A stretch of DNA of 64,000 nt from Bradyrhizobium diazoefficiens (GCF_016616425.1 NZ_CP067101.1:5952001-6016000), one strand, 5' to 3'; shown: positions 37,799 through 47,414, counted from the first letter of the stretch. The notes: a model not told the origin generated them from the letters alone. Numbers and translations are program-made.

Positions 37799-39340
37799 TT
37801 ACTTAGGAAACGCATTCCTGTAACTCGCCTCGACCTTGGCGATCTCATCGTCCGTCAGTTTGGCAAATTCTTTCTCGCGGCCACGTTTCGACAGAACACC
37901 CGTGTTCTGGCGCAGGAAGCGAAACAACAGGTCGACGGTGCCGTCTGGCATGTCGACGATCTCCGTCACGCTACGCCTGAAGGTGTCGTAAGCTTCCAGA
38001 TATCTGGCTTCTGCCGGCAAATCGATATCGATCGTCCTTGCCACGCATTCATAGAGGAATTCGGCGTGAGGCGTGGCGTCGAAAAAGCGATAGAAATCGG
38101 CCGTCTCATTGAGGACCCGAACATTCCCTTTGTCTGTCGGCTCCCATTTGATGAAGGGCAGCAGGCGGGCCGAATAGCTTTCAAGAGTGCGCCGGTAATC
38201 GTTGATGCGATCCAGGATAGCGGCGGAGACTGGAAACACCATGCCCGGCGGATTAAAGCCGCGTTCCGCCAGAATATGATGGATCAGATATCGGTGCAGC
38301 CGGCCGTTGCCGTCCGCGAACGGGTGGATATAGATAAACCCGAAGGCGAGGACTGCGGCGGCAAGGACCGCGTCCAGATCCGGCGCTGCCTGGCGGTCGA
38401 ACGCGACCAGCCCCTCGATCAAGGACGGCAGGTCCTCGTGCCTTGCGCTGATATGGTCCGGCAAGGGTGTGCCAGAGTCGCGGTCCCGGTCGCCCACAAA
38501 GCCCCCCTCGTTGCGCAGGCCCAGCAGCACAAAGCGATCGTCGCCGATGACGATGCGTTGCAGGCGCAGCAGTTCGTCAAGGTCGATCGGCTTGCGCCCG
38601 GCTTCGCCAATGGCTCTACCCCAGCGTTGAATGCGCTCCTGCGGCGGATGCTCGCCTTCGATCTCAAAGCTTGAGCGCGAGTCCTTTAGCAGCAGGAAGG
38701 CGGCCGTGCGCGCCAGCACGTCGGCGGGCAAGTCGGCAATAACTTCACGTGCGCGCGCCGGCAGGCTCCGTTTGGTGAATTCACGTAAGGTCTCTGTCCG
38801 GAAGATCATCGGGCAGAAGGATGGCGTCCCAGGCAAATTGCTTTTGACGCGGTGACGCGTGGAGGTAACCGCGGCTGCTGTCCATTGCAGATCGGGATCG
38901 ACAACCTGCACGTAAGTGCCCTTCTCTGCAGCCGGCAGATCGAGGGTCTTGCCGAGCAGCCACTCGTACAGAAACCAACTCCGTCGGGCATAGGTGCCGG
39001 TCGGCGTGCCCCTGACCATGGCCTCGATCGGCTCTGGTCCGGTTGCTTGAAACAGGGCTTTGAGGACCAGCAGGTCCAGCCCTTCGTATTTGAGGGCGAA
39101 GGTCAGATGTCCTTCAAGGCTGGTCGGCGGCGCGTGGCGTGGCGTGTAAATCTGCCAACCGTCTTGCTGGTATGCCTTATGGCGCGGGCCGACGGCGGAT
39201 AGCGTGCGCGGCATCGGAACTTTCAAGCTGATGGCGTCGATCAGCGCCGCGTATCCCACCAGTATGGCGCGTTCGGGCAGCCTCGAGCCGTGAAAAGTCG
39301 TGACAGGCCCTGAAAAAAGATATTTAGGGGTATTTTCCAT
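37799..39340 (-). CDS. Fic-domain protein (probable AMP-transferase) with N-terminal inhibitory helix motif
   Basis: The 513-residue protein has the Fic active site HPFADGNGR at 339-347. His339 is the base; Asp/Asn and Arg347 hold the nucleotide phosphates. The inhibitory motif (S/T)xxxE(G/N) is present as SFEIEG at 224-229, before the core, making it a class II Fic that is self-blocked until released. Residues 1-210 form an N-terminal domain not recognised with certainty but typical of long standalone Fic proteins. The C-terminal 100 residues look like a winged helix. Class II enzymes transfer AMP to protein targets. No antitoxin gene is adjacent, consistent with internal inhibition. Confidence 0.9.
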   Translation of the reverse strand: MENTPKYLFSGPVTTFHGSRLPERAILVGYAALIDAISLKVPMPRTLSAVGPRHKAYQQDGWQIYTPRHAPPTSLEGHLTFALKYEGLDLLVLKALFQATGPEPIEAMVRGTPTGTYARRSWFLYEWLLGKTLDLPAAEKGTYVQVVDPDLQWTAAAVTSTRHRVKSNLPGTPSFCPMIFRTETLREFTKRSLPARAREVIADLPADVLARTAAFLLLKDSRSSFEIEGEHPPQERIQRWGRAIGEAGRKPIDLDELLRLQRIVIGDDRFVLLGLRNEGGFVGDRDRDSGTPLPDHISARHEDLPSLIEGLVAFDRQAAPDLDAVLAAAVLAFGFIYIHPFADGNGRLHRYLIHHILAERGFNPPGMVFPVSAAILDRINDYRRTLESYSARLLPFIKWEPTDKGNVRVLNETADFYRFFDATPHAEFLYECVARTIDIDLPAEARYLEAYDTFRRSVTEIVDMPDGTVDLLFRFLRQNTGVLSKRGREKEFAKLTDDEIAKVEASYRNAFPK

Positions 39341-39857
39341 GAAAATTCGATCTAAGTCGTGGCAGCCGAGCTGGCCGGTGAAGGCAATCTGGCATGAAAA
39401 GTCGAAATTTTCTACGAAAATCCATGACTTTTAGGCCATTTCCATGAAATATAGGGTCTTGTGACTAGAGGGGATGGATGCGGAACGAGCGTTTCCTTGC
39501 TGACCTGATGGCTAGAGCAAGGTCGTTTAGGCAGGAGATGCGCCGATCCAAACCAGTCATCCGCACTTCGGCCAGCAGTGGTGTCAGGATCAGCTCATTC
39601 AGAAGGCGGCGCATTTTCGCTCAGTTTGATCGCCTTGATTTCAAGCTGGCGTTTGAAGGCGACCGCGGGCCTCCTCGCGTTGGGACTGCGGGCGCAAACG
39701 ACTTTTCCAGGCCGACGGCGTTCTGACTATCTCGGCAAATTCAGCACCGTCAGAAAGCGTTCGCCCTGTTCGCGGGCGCCGCGCCGGCGCTCACGGCGTA
39801 CGCGCCGACCATGGTGCGTCAACGCCGCAAGCTGCGATGGGTAAAAATTTGGAGCAC
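39341..39857. other. Intergenic upstream of the Fic gene, no gene recognised
   Basis: About 500 bases. A short inverted relation between ATTTTCCATGAAAATTCG (39339-39356) and nearby ATTTTC/GAAAAT motifs was noticed but is too irregular to call an operator. Confidence 0.35.
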
Positions 39858-40046
39858 TCAGGTTGAGATTTTCGGCCGCCGGCGTTGAATCACTACGACG
39901 AGCTTCCATACTAGTCGTCTGGTGCGTTTGGCCCAATCCTGGCCGCCGGTCGCCAGGACCATCATGGTACGCGTAAGGCCCGCCATCGCGGCCAATCCGT
40001 CGGGATAGCTCACCAGCAATGCCGGGCACTGTGACCTCGAGGTCAC
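39858..40046 (-). CDS. Winged-helix-like protein of a duplicated module (copy B), C-terminally divergent
   Basis: From a GTG the frame includes LLVSYPDGLAAMAGLTRTMM and VLATGGQDWAKRTRRL, matching copy A at 35300-35425, then diverges into a basic tail and stops. The part that reads as a winged-helix ending in copy A is missing, so this copy is probably truncated. Confidence 0.45.
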   Translation of the reverse strand: MTSRSQCPALLVSYPDGLAAMAGLTRTMMVLATGGQDWAKRTRRLVWKLVVVIQRRRPKIST

Positions 40047-40056
40047 CGCCTCGCGA

Positions 40057-40251
40057 TTATCGCCACATCGTCGGCGCATGCGACAGAGCTTCGTGGCCGA
40101 CCTGCCGCAGACTGTCGGGCGACGTTTCCCCCTTGGCGGCTTCTAGAATTTTGGACGCCACATGGGTGCAGGCGCTGGTCTCGTGACGGGACACGCCCTC
40201 GCAGACCTCTTCCAGGACCGCGCGCAAGAGCGCGGTGGTAGCTGTATTCAA
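40057..40251 (-). CDS. Small helical protein of a duplicated module (copy B)
   Basis: 64 residues from a TTG: LLRAVLEEVCEGVSRHET, then VASKILEAAKGETSPDSLRQ and a C-terminus APTMWR. Clear homologue of the protein at 35446-35637. It precedes the winged-helix-like gene by ten bases, as in copy A. The conservation between copies is at protein level, which argues that this is a real gene family. Function unknown. Confidence 0.65.
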   Translation of the reverse strand: MNTATTALLRAVLEEVCEGVSRHETSACTHVASKILEAAKGETSPDSLRQVGHEALSHAPTMWR

Positions 40252-41501
40252 CTTTGGGAAGGCCCCAGCGGAGAGTTCCCTCCTAGCAGGTTTCTTCCTC
40301 CCGGAGATTCAACAGTGTTAAACTGATGGAAAACTTTTACGAGCCTCAAGGTCGCGGCGTGCACCGCGCGCTTTTGCTCGCCATCTTTATGCGAGTTCAG
40401 CGTGCTCGACGGTCACGATGCGCTCGTGCTCAAACTTGGCCTTGCTCGCTTCCGACCGGAGGGGACCTATCCAGCGTCAGCCCCAAATCTGCCTCAAGAC
40501 AATGACCATGGGTGCGGACGCAAACCTCCGACGAGAGGATCGTCAGTCTGTGGGTAATGGTTGAATCGAACTGAACACAGTCTCCAGGATCCCCATGGCC
40601 ACGCTGCCGACAACGGACTACAGAGCTCGGATCAACAGACGCGCGGACGTCACGAGTGGAACGGCAATCACTGACGCGGCGATGTGAAGCGAGGGCATTC
40701 TCCTCCATCATCACCCGCAGAAGCGATGAAACGATTTTCGCGCGCCCGAGCACGCGACTCCTTAATTCTCCGCCGAGATGGCCGCTGCGCGCGCGAAAGA
40801 GTGTACAATCCCATGACTCTTAGCGCGGACCGCCTAAAGCGGTCTCGCTCGCACAGCCCTCACGTCCGTCAGCTGGCAGTCAGCTTCGCTGACTATGACC
40901 CTCGCCGGCTTCATCAGCCGTCGCCAGCGTGAACGAATCACTCATAGGAACTCGACTCACCATGGACCGCCGAACCGGCCGCTACATCCACTTCGACGAA
41001 CGGAACTGGATCGGACCAATGTAGAGTGTCTCCAATGCCATGCTGAGCTGTGAGACGTTCTCGAACCGTCAAAGTGATCCTCCATTGACTGGCAGGGGAT
41101 CGCAGGCTGCCTGGCGAGAACATCATCTCGGTCCACAGCTGAGTTCAGCCAGGGTGCCCCGCTCCGTGATGATCCAGTCTCGCGAAGTGAGCCGAGCTGG
41201 GTTCCTAGCTCGTGCTTCAAAAGCCTGATTGTCTGGCAGAGCGCGATGACCAGGGCTGTTGAGAAGCGGGAACGAGCCGACGAAGACACCTATCCTGCCA
41301 AGACGAGCAGCACTCTCGGGCAACAATCGAGTCGGAGAACCGCGCTGCGCCGCATGAGGCTTTCTCGGCCGACATGTGACGGCTGATGATCGGAGCTCAT
41401 CAACACCAGCCTCGTGGCCAGTCGTAGCGGGCCGCGTTCGCTCTGGCCGACGAGTTTAGACTTCGATTGACAATCGAAAGACAAAGAATAGGAGATGAAT
41501 G
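40252..41501. other. 1.25 kb without recognised genes
   Basis: Several short frames on both strands but none with a domain or ribosome site. Probably eroded DNA. Confidence 0.4.
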
Positions 41502-41663
41502 ATGCACTGGCGCACTCCAAGACTACACCTGAATGAGGGCGATGACTATTTTTCGTCTGATGCCTCGAAGCCCCTGAGGACCTGGAGTCGGTGGCCGCTC
41601 GCGGCCCTTCTCCTCATCTTGATGCTTTGGGGCGCTCTCTTGCTCTTCGCCATGTTCTCGTAA
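41502..41663 (+). CDS. Small single-pass membrane protein (53 aa)
   Basis: ATG 41502 is preceded by GGAG with seven bases spacing. The product has a polar N-terminus (HWRTPRLHLNEGDDYFSS), then WSRWPLAALLLILMLWGALL and LFAMFS to the stop, a single strong TM helix at the C-terminus (about residues 33-53). It may be a tail-anchored small protein; no family recognised. Confidence 0.55.
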   Translation: MHWRTPRLHLNEGDDYFSSDASKPLRTWSRWPLAALLLILMLWGALLLFAMFS

Positions 41664-42482
41664 GCGCCAAGCCACCCACGGGCTCGCGGCCATCTGGCCG
41701 CGCTCCCGCTGGCTTGCACGAGCAAGCACACTCGATGGATCGAGATATCGGCGAATGCCACGTTTCGAGCTCAACCACACGCCCCCTCACCGCCACAAAG
41801 CCCATGTGCGTTCCACAAGCACACCGTTGGTTCCAAGGACTGCCTCGTACGGGTGTCAATGCCGTTCCCAGTATGATTCGTAGCTAGACGCGAACGAGCC
41901 AAGCCCATCCGATGGGCGCGATCAAGGCGCCAGCTGCGTCGGTGCGGTCGGTCGGTCCGGGCTGCATACGGAAACTGCCGAGAGCACAACTCCTCTGAAC
42001 GATCATGCAGCACCTCCTGCTTGCGCTCTCCCACGTCAAAGGCGCAAGTTGCCGCATGTTCGGCATCCCGACTCAATTGGCCCGCGGGCGGCGACCATGT
42101 TCACGAGCTTGCAACGAGCGCAGGTGATGTCCCAACCGTCTTGTTTTCGGACTCTTGGGCAGCGCTCACAACTCCTGAAGCACATCTCGTCAGATCGCCG
42201 CTCCTGACCGACGGCTATCCGTGTTTATGCCATGCTCATCGAGATGCCGCAGCACCTTGGAGTTCGGTTCACTCCGGTTGAAGAAGATCGCGCGAGACAT
42301 TTGTTGTGCGACTCGACGCATCGTCGATCTGATGGCGTTTTTGCGCGAGAACAAGGCGGCCCGGTTCAGGTGTCGTAGTTTGGAACGATCCCGAGTGGCA
42401 AGCCCGGACCTGCGCTGGTTGCGAGGTCGCGCACCGCGGGGCCGTTTTTCTGTTCATCCGAGCCCGCCAGCATGGGGCAGAT
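41664..42482. other. 0.8 kb without recognised genes
   Basis: No domain-bearing frame seen. Confidence 0.4.
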
Positions 42483-42677
42483 ATGCGCACCATCACTTTC
42501 CTCTGCCCGATCACACGAGTTATGGTTCAGCACCGGCTAGCTGACGACGAAGCGGCCGAACACGAATTTCAAGGCGTGTTTTGCCCCGCCTGTTCCCAGC
42601 TGCACTTCGTAGATCGCAAGACCGGAAAGCTGCTAGGCAGGAAGACGAATGACAGCGCGTCCTCACAAAGCGGCTGA
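42483..42677 (+). CDS. Small zinc-ribbon-like protein (64 aa), function unknown
   Basis: The translation MRTITFLCPITRVMVQHRLA continues with EFQGVFCPACSQLHFVDRKT and GKLLG. One CPxC knuckle plus a single upstream Cys gives a degenerate zinc-ribbon look; the first knuckle has lost its second Cys. Such short proteins are frequent in Bradyrhizobium. The sequence is well formed through residue 55 and then loses character. Confidence 0.6.
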   Translation: MRTITFLCPITRVMVQHRLADDEAAEHEFQGVFCPACSQLHFVDRKTGKLLGRKTNDSASSQSG

Positions 42678-43020
42678 AGTACGGCGCCGCCGAAAACCAA
42701 TCCGCTGGCGATACGCGAGCATTTGGCTCCGAGTACAGGCAGTCTTGAGGTGCAATAGTTCAGTACCAGGAGGGTTCAATGGCGGGCTTTTCGCATAGAG
42801 CCACCATGAGATCAGGCTGCTCGCCACATTTCGCTTCCCAAATGCATTGAAAGAACCGCCTCTGGACCCTTAGGCTCGCAATTTTTGGCTACAAGAAAAA
42901 TGAGCCGGATGCCCGTAGCGGCAAGTCTCTATAGTGACGTTGGGTGAACGCGGCCAGCTACCGTCTGGCGTAGGCTGCGGCGGCGGACGCACCGGCGCAC
43001 CACAAACACCGTCCGAGCGG
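42678..43020. other. Intergenic, nothing recognised
   Basis: Precedes the REP-like element; no gene found. Confidence 0.4.
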
Positions 43021-43095
43021 AGCGAAGCAATCCAGAGTCTTTCCGCGGTGACGGTCCGGATTTGCTTCGTCGCTTCGCTCCTCGCAACGACGAGG
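43021..43095. repeat. REP-type palindromic element of Bradyrhizobium
   Basis: CGAAGCAATCCAGA and TCCGGATTTGCTTCG form an imperfect inverted repeat, followed by CGCTTCGCTCCTCGCAACGA. The block resembles a widely scattered intergenic element of Bradyrhizobiaceae. It sits directly upstream of the VOC relic. Confidence 0.7.
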
Positions 43096-43115
43096 AGAGA
43101 GGGGAGCACTAGCAC

Positions 43116-43480
43116 TGATCGACCACATCTTCGTCGGCATCAGCGATCTCGAACGCTGCGCAAGATTCTACGACGCCAGGCTCGCTGCCCTCGGGCTCCC
43201 GCGCCTGGTCACATGGCCGCGCACAATTGGCTTCGGCAAGATCTATCCGGAATTCTGGATCAATCTGCGCGAGGCGATGCCGCACGTAGGGCCCGAGAGC
43301 GGCGTGCATATCTGCCTGCGAGCGAAATCAACAGGCGCGGTCGAGCGTTTCCCCTTGCGACCGGCGGCGCATCCGACGGCGCGCCGGGCATCCGCCCGCA
43401 CGACTGCGTGCGTTACTACGCAGCCTTCGTCCTCGATCCCGACGACAACCAGATCGAGGCGGTGACGTTTCGGGATGAAC
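43116..43480 (+). pseudogene. VOC-family (glyoxalase/bleomycin-resistance fold) protein, broken
   Basis: The frame opens LIDHIFVGISDLERCARFYD, the classic VOC first module, but with CTG where the ATG should be. It continues through IGFGKIYPEFWINLREAMPH and SGVHICLRAKSTGAVE. A frameshift near 43350 moves the second module to another frame (ATGGASDGAPGIRPHDCVRY, then AAFVLDPDDNQIEAVTFRDE). A lost start and a shift make it non-functional. Intact relatives are about 125-residue metal-binding dimeric enzymes. Confidence 0.85.
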
Positions 43481-44085
43481 CTAGAGCTTGCGCGCGACTT
43501 CCGGGGCGAGCTGCTTTTCCGCCTCGGCGATCTGGGCCGCCGCCGATCTCAGCTTCGGCAGAATATCCTCGACGCGATCGGCCTTGAGGATCTCGACGGA
43601 AAAGCCGACGCGGATGAACTCGGTCTGGCGCATGTGCGACACCAGCGAGAACAGTGGCTCCCAGAAATTGTCGATATTGCGAGCAGCACCGGCTTGGCGT
43701 GACGGCCGAGCTGCTTCCAGGTCAGTTGCTCGACCAGCTCCTCCAGCGTGCCGACGCCGCCCGGCAGCGCCACGAAAGCGTCGGAGCGCTCGAACATCAG
43801 CCGCTTGCGTTCGTGCATGTCGGGGGTGACGATCATTTCCTGCACCCGGGCCAGTGCTTTCTCGCGCTTCCGCAGGAATTCGGGAATGATGCCGGTGACG
43901 ATGCCGCCGTGATCCAGCACGGAGGTCGCGACCGAGCCCATCAGGCCAAGCGAGCCGCCGCCATAGACCAGGCGGATGCCGTTCTCGGCCAGCGCCTTGC
44001 CGAACGCCTTGGCACCTTCGGTGAAGTGGGGATTGGTTCCGCGACCGGAGCCGCAATAGACACAGACGGTTTTGATCGTGCTCAT
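43481..44085 (-). pseudogene. LOG-family protein (cytokinin riboside 5'-monophosphate phosphoribohydrolase-like), one frameshift
   Basis: The first part reads MSTIKTVCVYCGSGRGTNPH, LVYGGGSLGLMGSVA and the signature ALPGGVGTLEELVEQLTWKQ. At about 43677-43680 one base is missing (expected Ala-Asn-Ile-Asp), and the C-terminus continues one frame over as NIDNFWEPLFSLVSHMRQTE to the stop at 43481. LOG enzymes release free cytokinins or act as general nucleotide-5'-monophosphate nucleosidases. With the shift only the first 135 residues would be native. Everything else is conserved, so the mutation looks recent or could be a sequencing error. Confidence 0.85.
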
Positions 44086-44401
44086 TGGCACCATGATGCA
44101 TGCATTGCAGCGAAGTCTTTCGATAGTCCAACGTGTTGTCGTGAATGACCGGAGCCAATTTGCATCTGAACCGGCAAGCTTTGCCTTTACAGGCTCCTGA
44201 TCGCAAACGGCGCTCTTCGGCAACTCGACCGCAAGAACAAGCGCAAATGTATTGCACCTTGGCCCGGCACAACGGATCTCCTGACTGATTTCCGGCCTGA
44301 GTTCCTTGATGTGTCTCTTTGCAGTTCCGATTGACGTTCGCAGGTGCGCGCCAGGGAGGCAACGCTTGTTTCGTGCACGTATCGGTCCATCTTCCGGCCG
44401 A
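44086..44401. other. Intergenic, nothing recognised
   Basis: About 315 bases between the LOG relic and the SDR gene without a supported feature. Confidence 0.4.
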
Positions 44402-45238
44402 TCAGAGGTGTTGGCCACCATTAATCGGCACTTCGACGCCGGTGATATAACTGGCGTCCTCCGAACACAGGAAGAAGATCGCTTTAGCGACCTCTTCAGG
44501 GGTCCCCACCCGGCGCAGCGGAATGTGGGGTACGACCCGTGCTTCCGTATCTGGTGACAAAATGTCCGTCTTGATCTCGCCCGGGGCGATCGCATTCACA
44601 CGAATTCCATGCGGCGCATAGTCGTGAGCCATCTCCCGTGTGAGACACGCAAGAGCGGCTTTCGAAGTTGCGTATGCGCTGCCAGCGAAGGGGTGCACCC
44701 GCGAGCCTGCAATTGAGGTCACGTTGACGATTGATCCAGACGCGGCCTTCAATTCGGCAAAGAGCCCTTGCGCTAGCAGAATTGGAGCCACCAAATTGAG
44801 ATGGAATACATCCATCCAGGTCTCGATCGAGGTCGCCAACGATGTTAGTCGTGTGCCGCTCGACGTCTTCGGTGACATCGCTGCATTGTTGATCAGGGCG
44901 TGCAACGGCGCGCCCGCGAGGCGCTCTTTGACGTCGGCGACGGCGCGCGGCAGTAAGCGATGGTCGCTGAGGTCGAGCTGGACATGACCATTGGATGCGC
45001 CCTCCCAAGGGCATCGCCGGGCATCGATCGGTTGGCGCGCACAAGAAATGATACGCCAGCCGGCTTCCGAAAACAGCTTTCCGGTGGCGTAACCTATCCC
45101 ACGCGATGCTCCGGTCAGCAGCAGGGTCTTTCGTTCTCTCCGCCGGGCGCGTGCCTTATCGGCTTTGAATGAACTGCCCTCGTTGTCAACCGACATTGGT
45201 CTGGCGACCGCATCCTTGTTCGGCAGATCGGCCCTCAA
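44402..45238 (-). CDS. Short-chain dehydrogenase/reductase (FabG/NodG-like)
   Basis: The 278-residue classical SDR has the NAD(P) motif TLLLTGASRGIGYATGKLFS (about 39-58), NNAAMSPK, the catalytic Ser in VNVTSIAGSR, the YATSK Tyr-Lys pair and the cofactor/substrate loop PGEIKTDILS. It ends ASYITGVEVPINGGQHL as in FabG-type 3-oxoacyl reductases. The 35-residue N-terminal extension before the fold is rich in charged residues and may not be translated. It lies downstream of the nod operon on the same strand, 460 bases after nodH. NodG is an SDR of this type in other rhizobia, but the gap and generic sequence do not justify that name. Confidence 0.85.
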   Translation of the reverse strand: MRADLPNKDAVARPMSVDNEGSSFKADKARARRRERKTLLLTGASRGIGYATGKLFSEAGWRIISCARQPIDARRCPWEGASNGHVQLDLSDHRLLPRAVADVKERLAGAPLHALINNAAMSPKTSSGTRLTSLATSIETWMDVFHLNLVAPILLAQGLFAELKAASGSIVNVTSIAGSRVHPFAGSAYATSKAALACLTREMAHDYAPHGIRVNAIAPGEIKTDILSPDTEARVVPHIPLRRVGTPEEVAKAIFFLCSEDASYITGVEVPINGGQHL

Positions 45239-45700
45239 ACGCGCCTCCTATCAGGTTACGATCAACCTTCTTGGTGCAGGAATTGGGCCATCTCTATCGA
45301 CACAGTGATTCACGCCTGCTGCGAAGCCAAACCCTGTGGTTTGCGACCTGCTTGGCGAGTTCCAGACATCAATTCCGTTGGCTTTCCGACAGCGGCAACG
45401 CGAGGACGGCGCCACAGAACCTTCGCTTTTCCCGGGCACAGCTGCGCACAATTTCGGTCAGTAGGTCTGGGCTGAAAGCGTGAGGGAAGGTCGTGCCGAG
45501 ATTAAATGCCGCCGCACGCAGTTCGTCCCGCCTCTCGAGGAGTCATCAGCAACAGGGGGATGATGGCACCCATCGGGCCAATGGTGCATGCCAATTCAAG
45601 ACGCCCGCTCACCGGCAACTCAACGGTTCATACCGCCGCTCTTGCAGCAGCTTGCACCAGCGGGCATCGAGCGCAGGCGCCGCCGTATAGAAGGCCATTC
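45239..45700. other. Stretch between nodH and the SDR gene; possible relic
   Basis: On the minus strand short coding-like pieces can be read in different frames (IGPMGAIIPLLLMTPR, then LGTTFPHAFSPDLLTEIVRS and REKRRFCGAVLALPLSES), suggesting a frameshifted former gene. I could not identify its family. Confidence 0.35.
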
Positions 45701-46516
45701 TTAGGCGTCAACAGCCTCAAAGTACCTTGCGTAAGGCCCTTGTTTGAATTGGCGACGCAACTCATCAAAATTCTGTACGGTCCGATCTAGCGGTCGCACT
45801 TCCTGGCGCTGAAGTTTGGCGCGACCGGAAACAGACCGCACAGGAAGACCGAGGAATTCCCAAACCAATTCCAAGCACACATGCGGCTCGCGAAGAAGCC
45901 TCTCATACTCCAGCTCAAGGATGTTGGTCGAAGCGAACGACTGCCTGATCCTGTCGTGGAACTCAGCTGTGGTCTTGAAGTAGGTTTCGCAGGTGTTGAG
46001 GCTTAGGCTGACGAGCGGCGGTGGCTTGCCGTCGCTATCAGGGCTGTATTTCAGCCATTCACCGGTTTGCCTCGCCTGCACGAGCGAGCGGAGCGATTCC
46101 AGCGGATTTCTACGACACACGACGACCTTGAGGCACGGCCAACGGGCCAGCTCAGCCATCATCCCCGGGCGGTCATAAAACTGAGGTTCGTTGATCTTGC
46201 ACCCGACATGAGTCACGTCGGTTTTGCCGCTCCGCGCTGGATGACGCAAGTAGGCACACTCCAGAAGCTCCCGATCGCTACGTAGAAGCCGCGCCTTGTC
46301 GGGCCAATTTGGATCATATTCGTTGAGCAATTCCCCATTGCTCACCACGTTTGGATGTTCATTGAGTAATTCTTCCAGATAGTGGGTGCCGCTCCTCGGC
46401 ATCGCGAGGATAACGAATGGCTCAGGCGATCGCTCCGGCTTCAACTTGTGAAAGCTCCTGGTTGACTCGGTCGAGGCAGTTCGAGCCCCAACCAGTGAGG
46501 CAAGGTTAGTCCACAC
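45701..46516 (-). CDS. nodH: NodH, PAPS-dependent Nod-factor sulfotransferase
   Basis: The 271-residue protein matches NodH throughout: FVILAMPRSGTHYLEELLNE at residues 35-54 holds the 5'-phosphosulfate loop, then NELLNEYDPNWPDK-type sequence, THVGCKINEPQFYDRPGMMA and VVCRRNPLESLRSLVQARQT with the 3'-phosphate-binding Arg/Ser. The C-terminal RQEVRPLDRTVQNFDELRRQ is also NodH-like. It transfers sulfate from PAPS to the reducing-end sugar of lipochitooligosaccharides. GTG start; about 35 extra N-terminal residues compared with S. meliloti NodH. It follows nodJ by about 106 bases and is probably the last gene of the nodABCSIJH operon. nodP/nodQ (PAPS synthesis) were not found in the window. Confidence 0.9.
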   Translation of the reverse strand: MWTNLASLVGARTASTESTRSFHKLKPERSPEPFVILAMPRSGTHYLEELLNEHPNVVSNGELLNEYDPNWPDKARLLRSDRELLECAYLRHPARSGKTDVTHVGCKINEPQFYDRPGMMAELARWPCLKVVVCRRNPLESLRSLVQARQTGEWLKYSPDSDGKPPPLVSLSLNTCETYFKTTAEFHDRIRQSFASTNILELEYERLLREPHVCLELVWEFLGLPVRSVSGRAKLQRQEVRPLDRTVQNFDELRRQFKQGPYARYFEAVDA

Positions 46517-46622
46517 GTGATACTATCGTTGCACCAAGTCGAATATATCGACGAGATGCGAGCATCCTTCCACACCAGCCGCCTTCCGCGAACTGATTCA
46601 CACTATGTTGGGCATTGTTCCT

Positions 46623-47411
46623 TCAACGCATCAGGCGGCGGCGAAGCAGTAAAGCCGATACGACGAACGCAACGACAGTGTATATGCAAAGTACGCCAAC
46701 ATGCAGGCCGATGCCGCTGGCGTCCCGGTCCAGCATTGCCGGCCGAATGAGGTCGATCGAATGTGCTAGCGGCAACGCCTCAGCTACGCGCTGCAGCGCG
46801 ATAGGCAGTTGAGTTACGGGAAAGATTGCGCCGCACAAGTACATCATGGGTGTGAGAAAGAGGGTCTGATAGAACACGAAGTAGTCGTAACTGGGCGCGA
46901 GCGCTATCACAACCATGGCGAGACTGGCGAAGGCAACACCCGTGAGCGCAATGGCTGGCAGCGCATAAGGGATAGACGGCCACGCCGCATAGCCCAGCGC
47001 AGCGGCTACAATCGTAATTCCCGTCCCGGCCAGAACGGCTTTTGTCGCTGCCCACGCCAATTCACCGAGAACAACGTCGCCAAGTGTGAGCTCCGTGCAT
47101 AGGATCGCATCCCAGGTGTGCTGGGCGTGCATCCGAGCAAAGGCCCCATAGACGGTTTCAAAGGTCGCGGAAATCATCGCGCTTGTCGCGACCATCCCAG
47201 CTGCCAGAAAGGCGATGTATGAAATGCCATCGACTTGGCCGATCATCAGTCCCAGGCCGAAGCCGAGACCGAACAAGGCGCTCATGGGCTCAGCGAGGTT
47301 GCCAAGCAGCGATGCCAGCGCCGCTTTGCGCCAAGCCATATAATTCCGGCGCCATACGGCGCTCCAGTTCCACCCGTTGGCGGGCAGAGCCGCCGCATAC
47401 TGCTCCCACAT
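46623..47411 (-). CDS. nodJ: NodJ, ABC-2 type membrane permease for Nod-factor export
   Basis: The 262-residue protein has six predicted TM helices, including [22 protein letters not shown] sequence near residue 45 and [20 protein letters not shown] (about 180-199), the ABC-2 signature. The opening [20 protein letters not shown] is typical NodJ. It pairs with NodI to move Nod factors across the inner membrane. It starts three bases after the nodI stop. The sequence appears intact and of normal length. Confidence 0.93.
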   Translation of the reverse strand: MWEQYAAALPANGWNWSAVWRRNYMAWRKAALASLLGNLAEPMSALFGLGFGLGLMIGQVDGISYIAFLAAGMVATSAMISATFETVYGAFARMHAQHTWDAILCTELTLGDVVLGELAWAATKAVLAGTGITIVAAALGYAAWPSIPYALPAIALTGVAFASLAMVVIALAPSYDYFVFYQTLFLTPMMYLCGAIFPVTQLPIALQRVAEALPLAHSIDLIRPAMLDRDASGIGLHVGVLCIYTVVAFVVSALLLRRRLMR

Positions 47412-47414
47412 CGT

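Noticed and set aside
44402..45238. Calling the SDR gene nodG
   Set aside because: The sequence fits generic FabG-type reductases; the 460-base gap and lack of NodG-specific features do not justify the name.
46530..46575. Degenerate nod box upstream of nodH
   Set aside because: Only scattered matches to ATC/GAT half-sites; no CAATCGATTTTACC core, and nodH follows nodJ closely.
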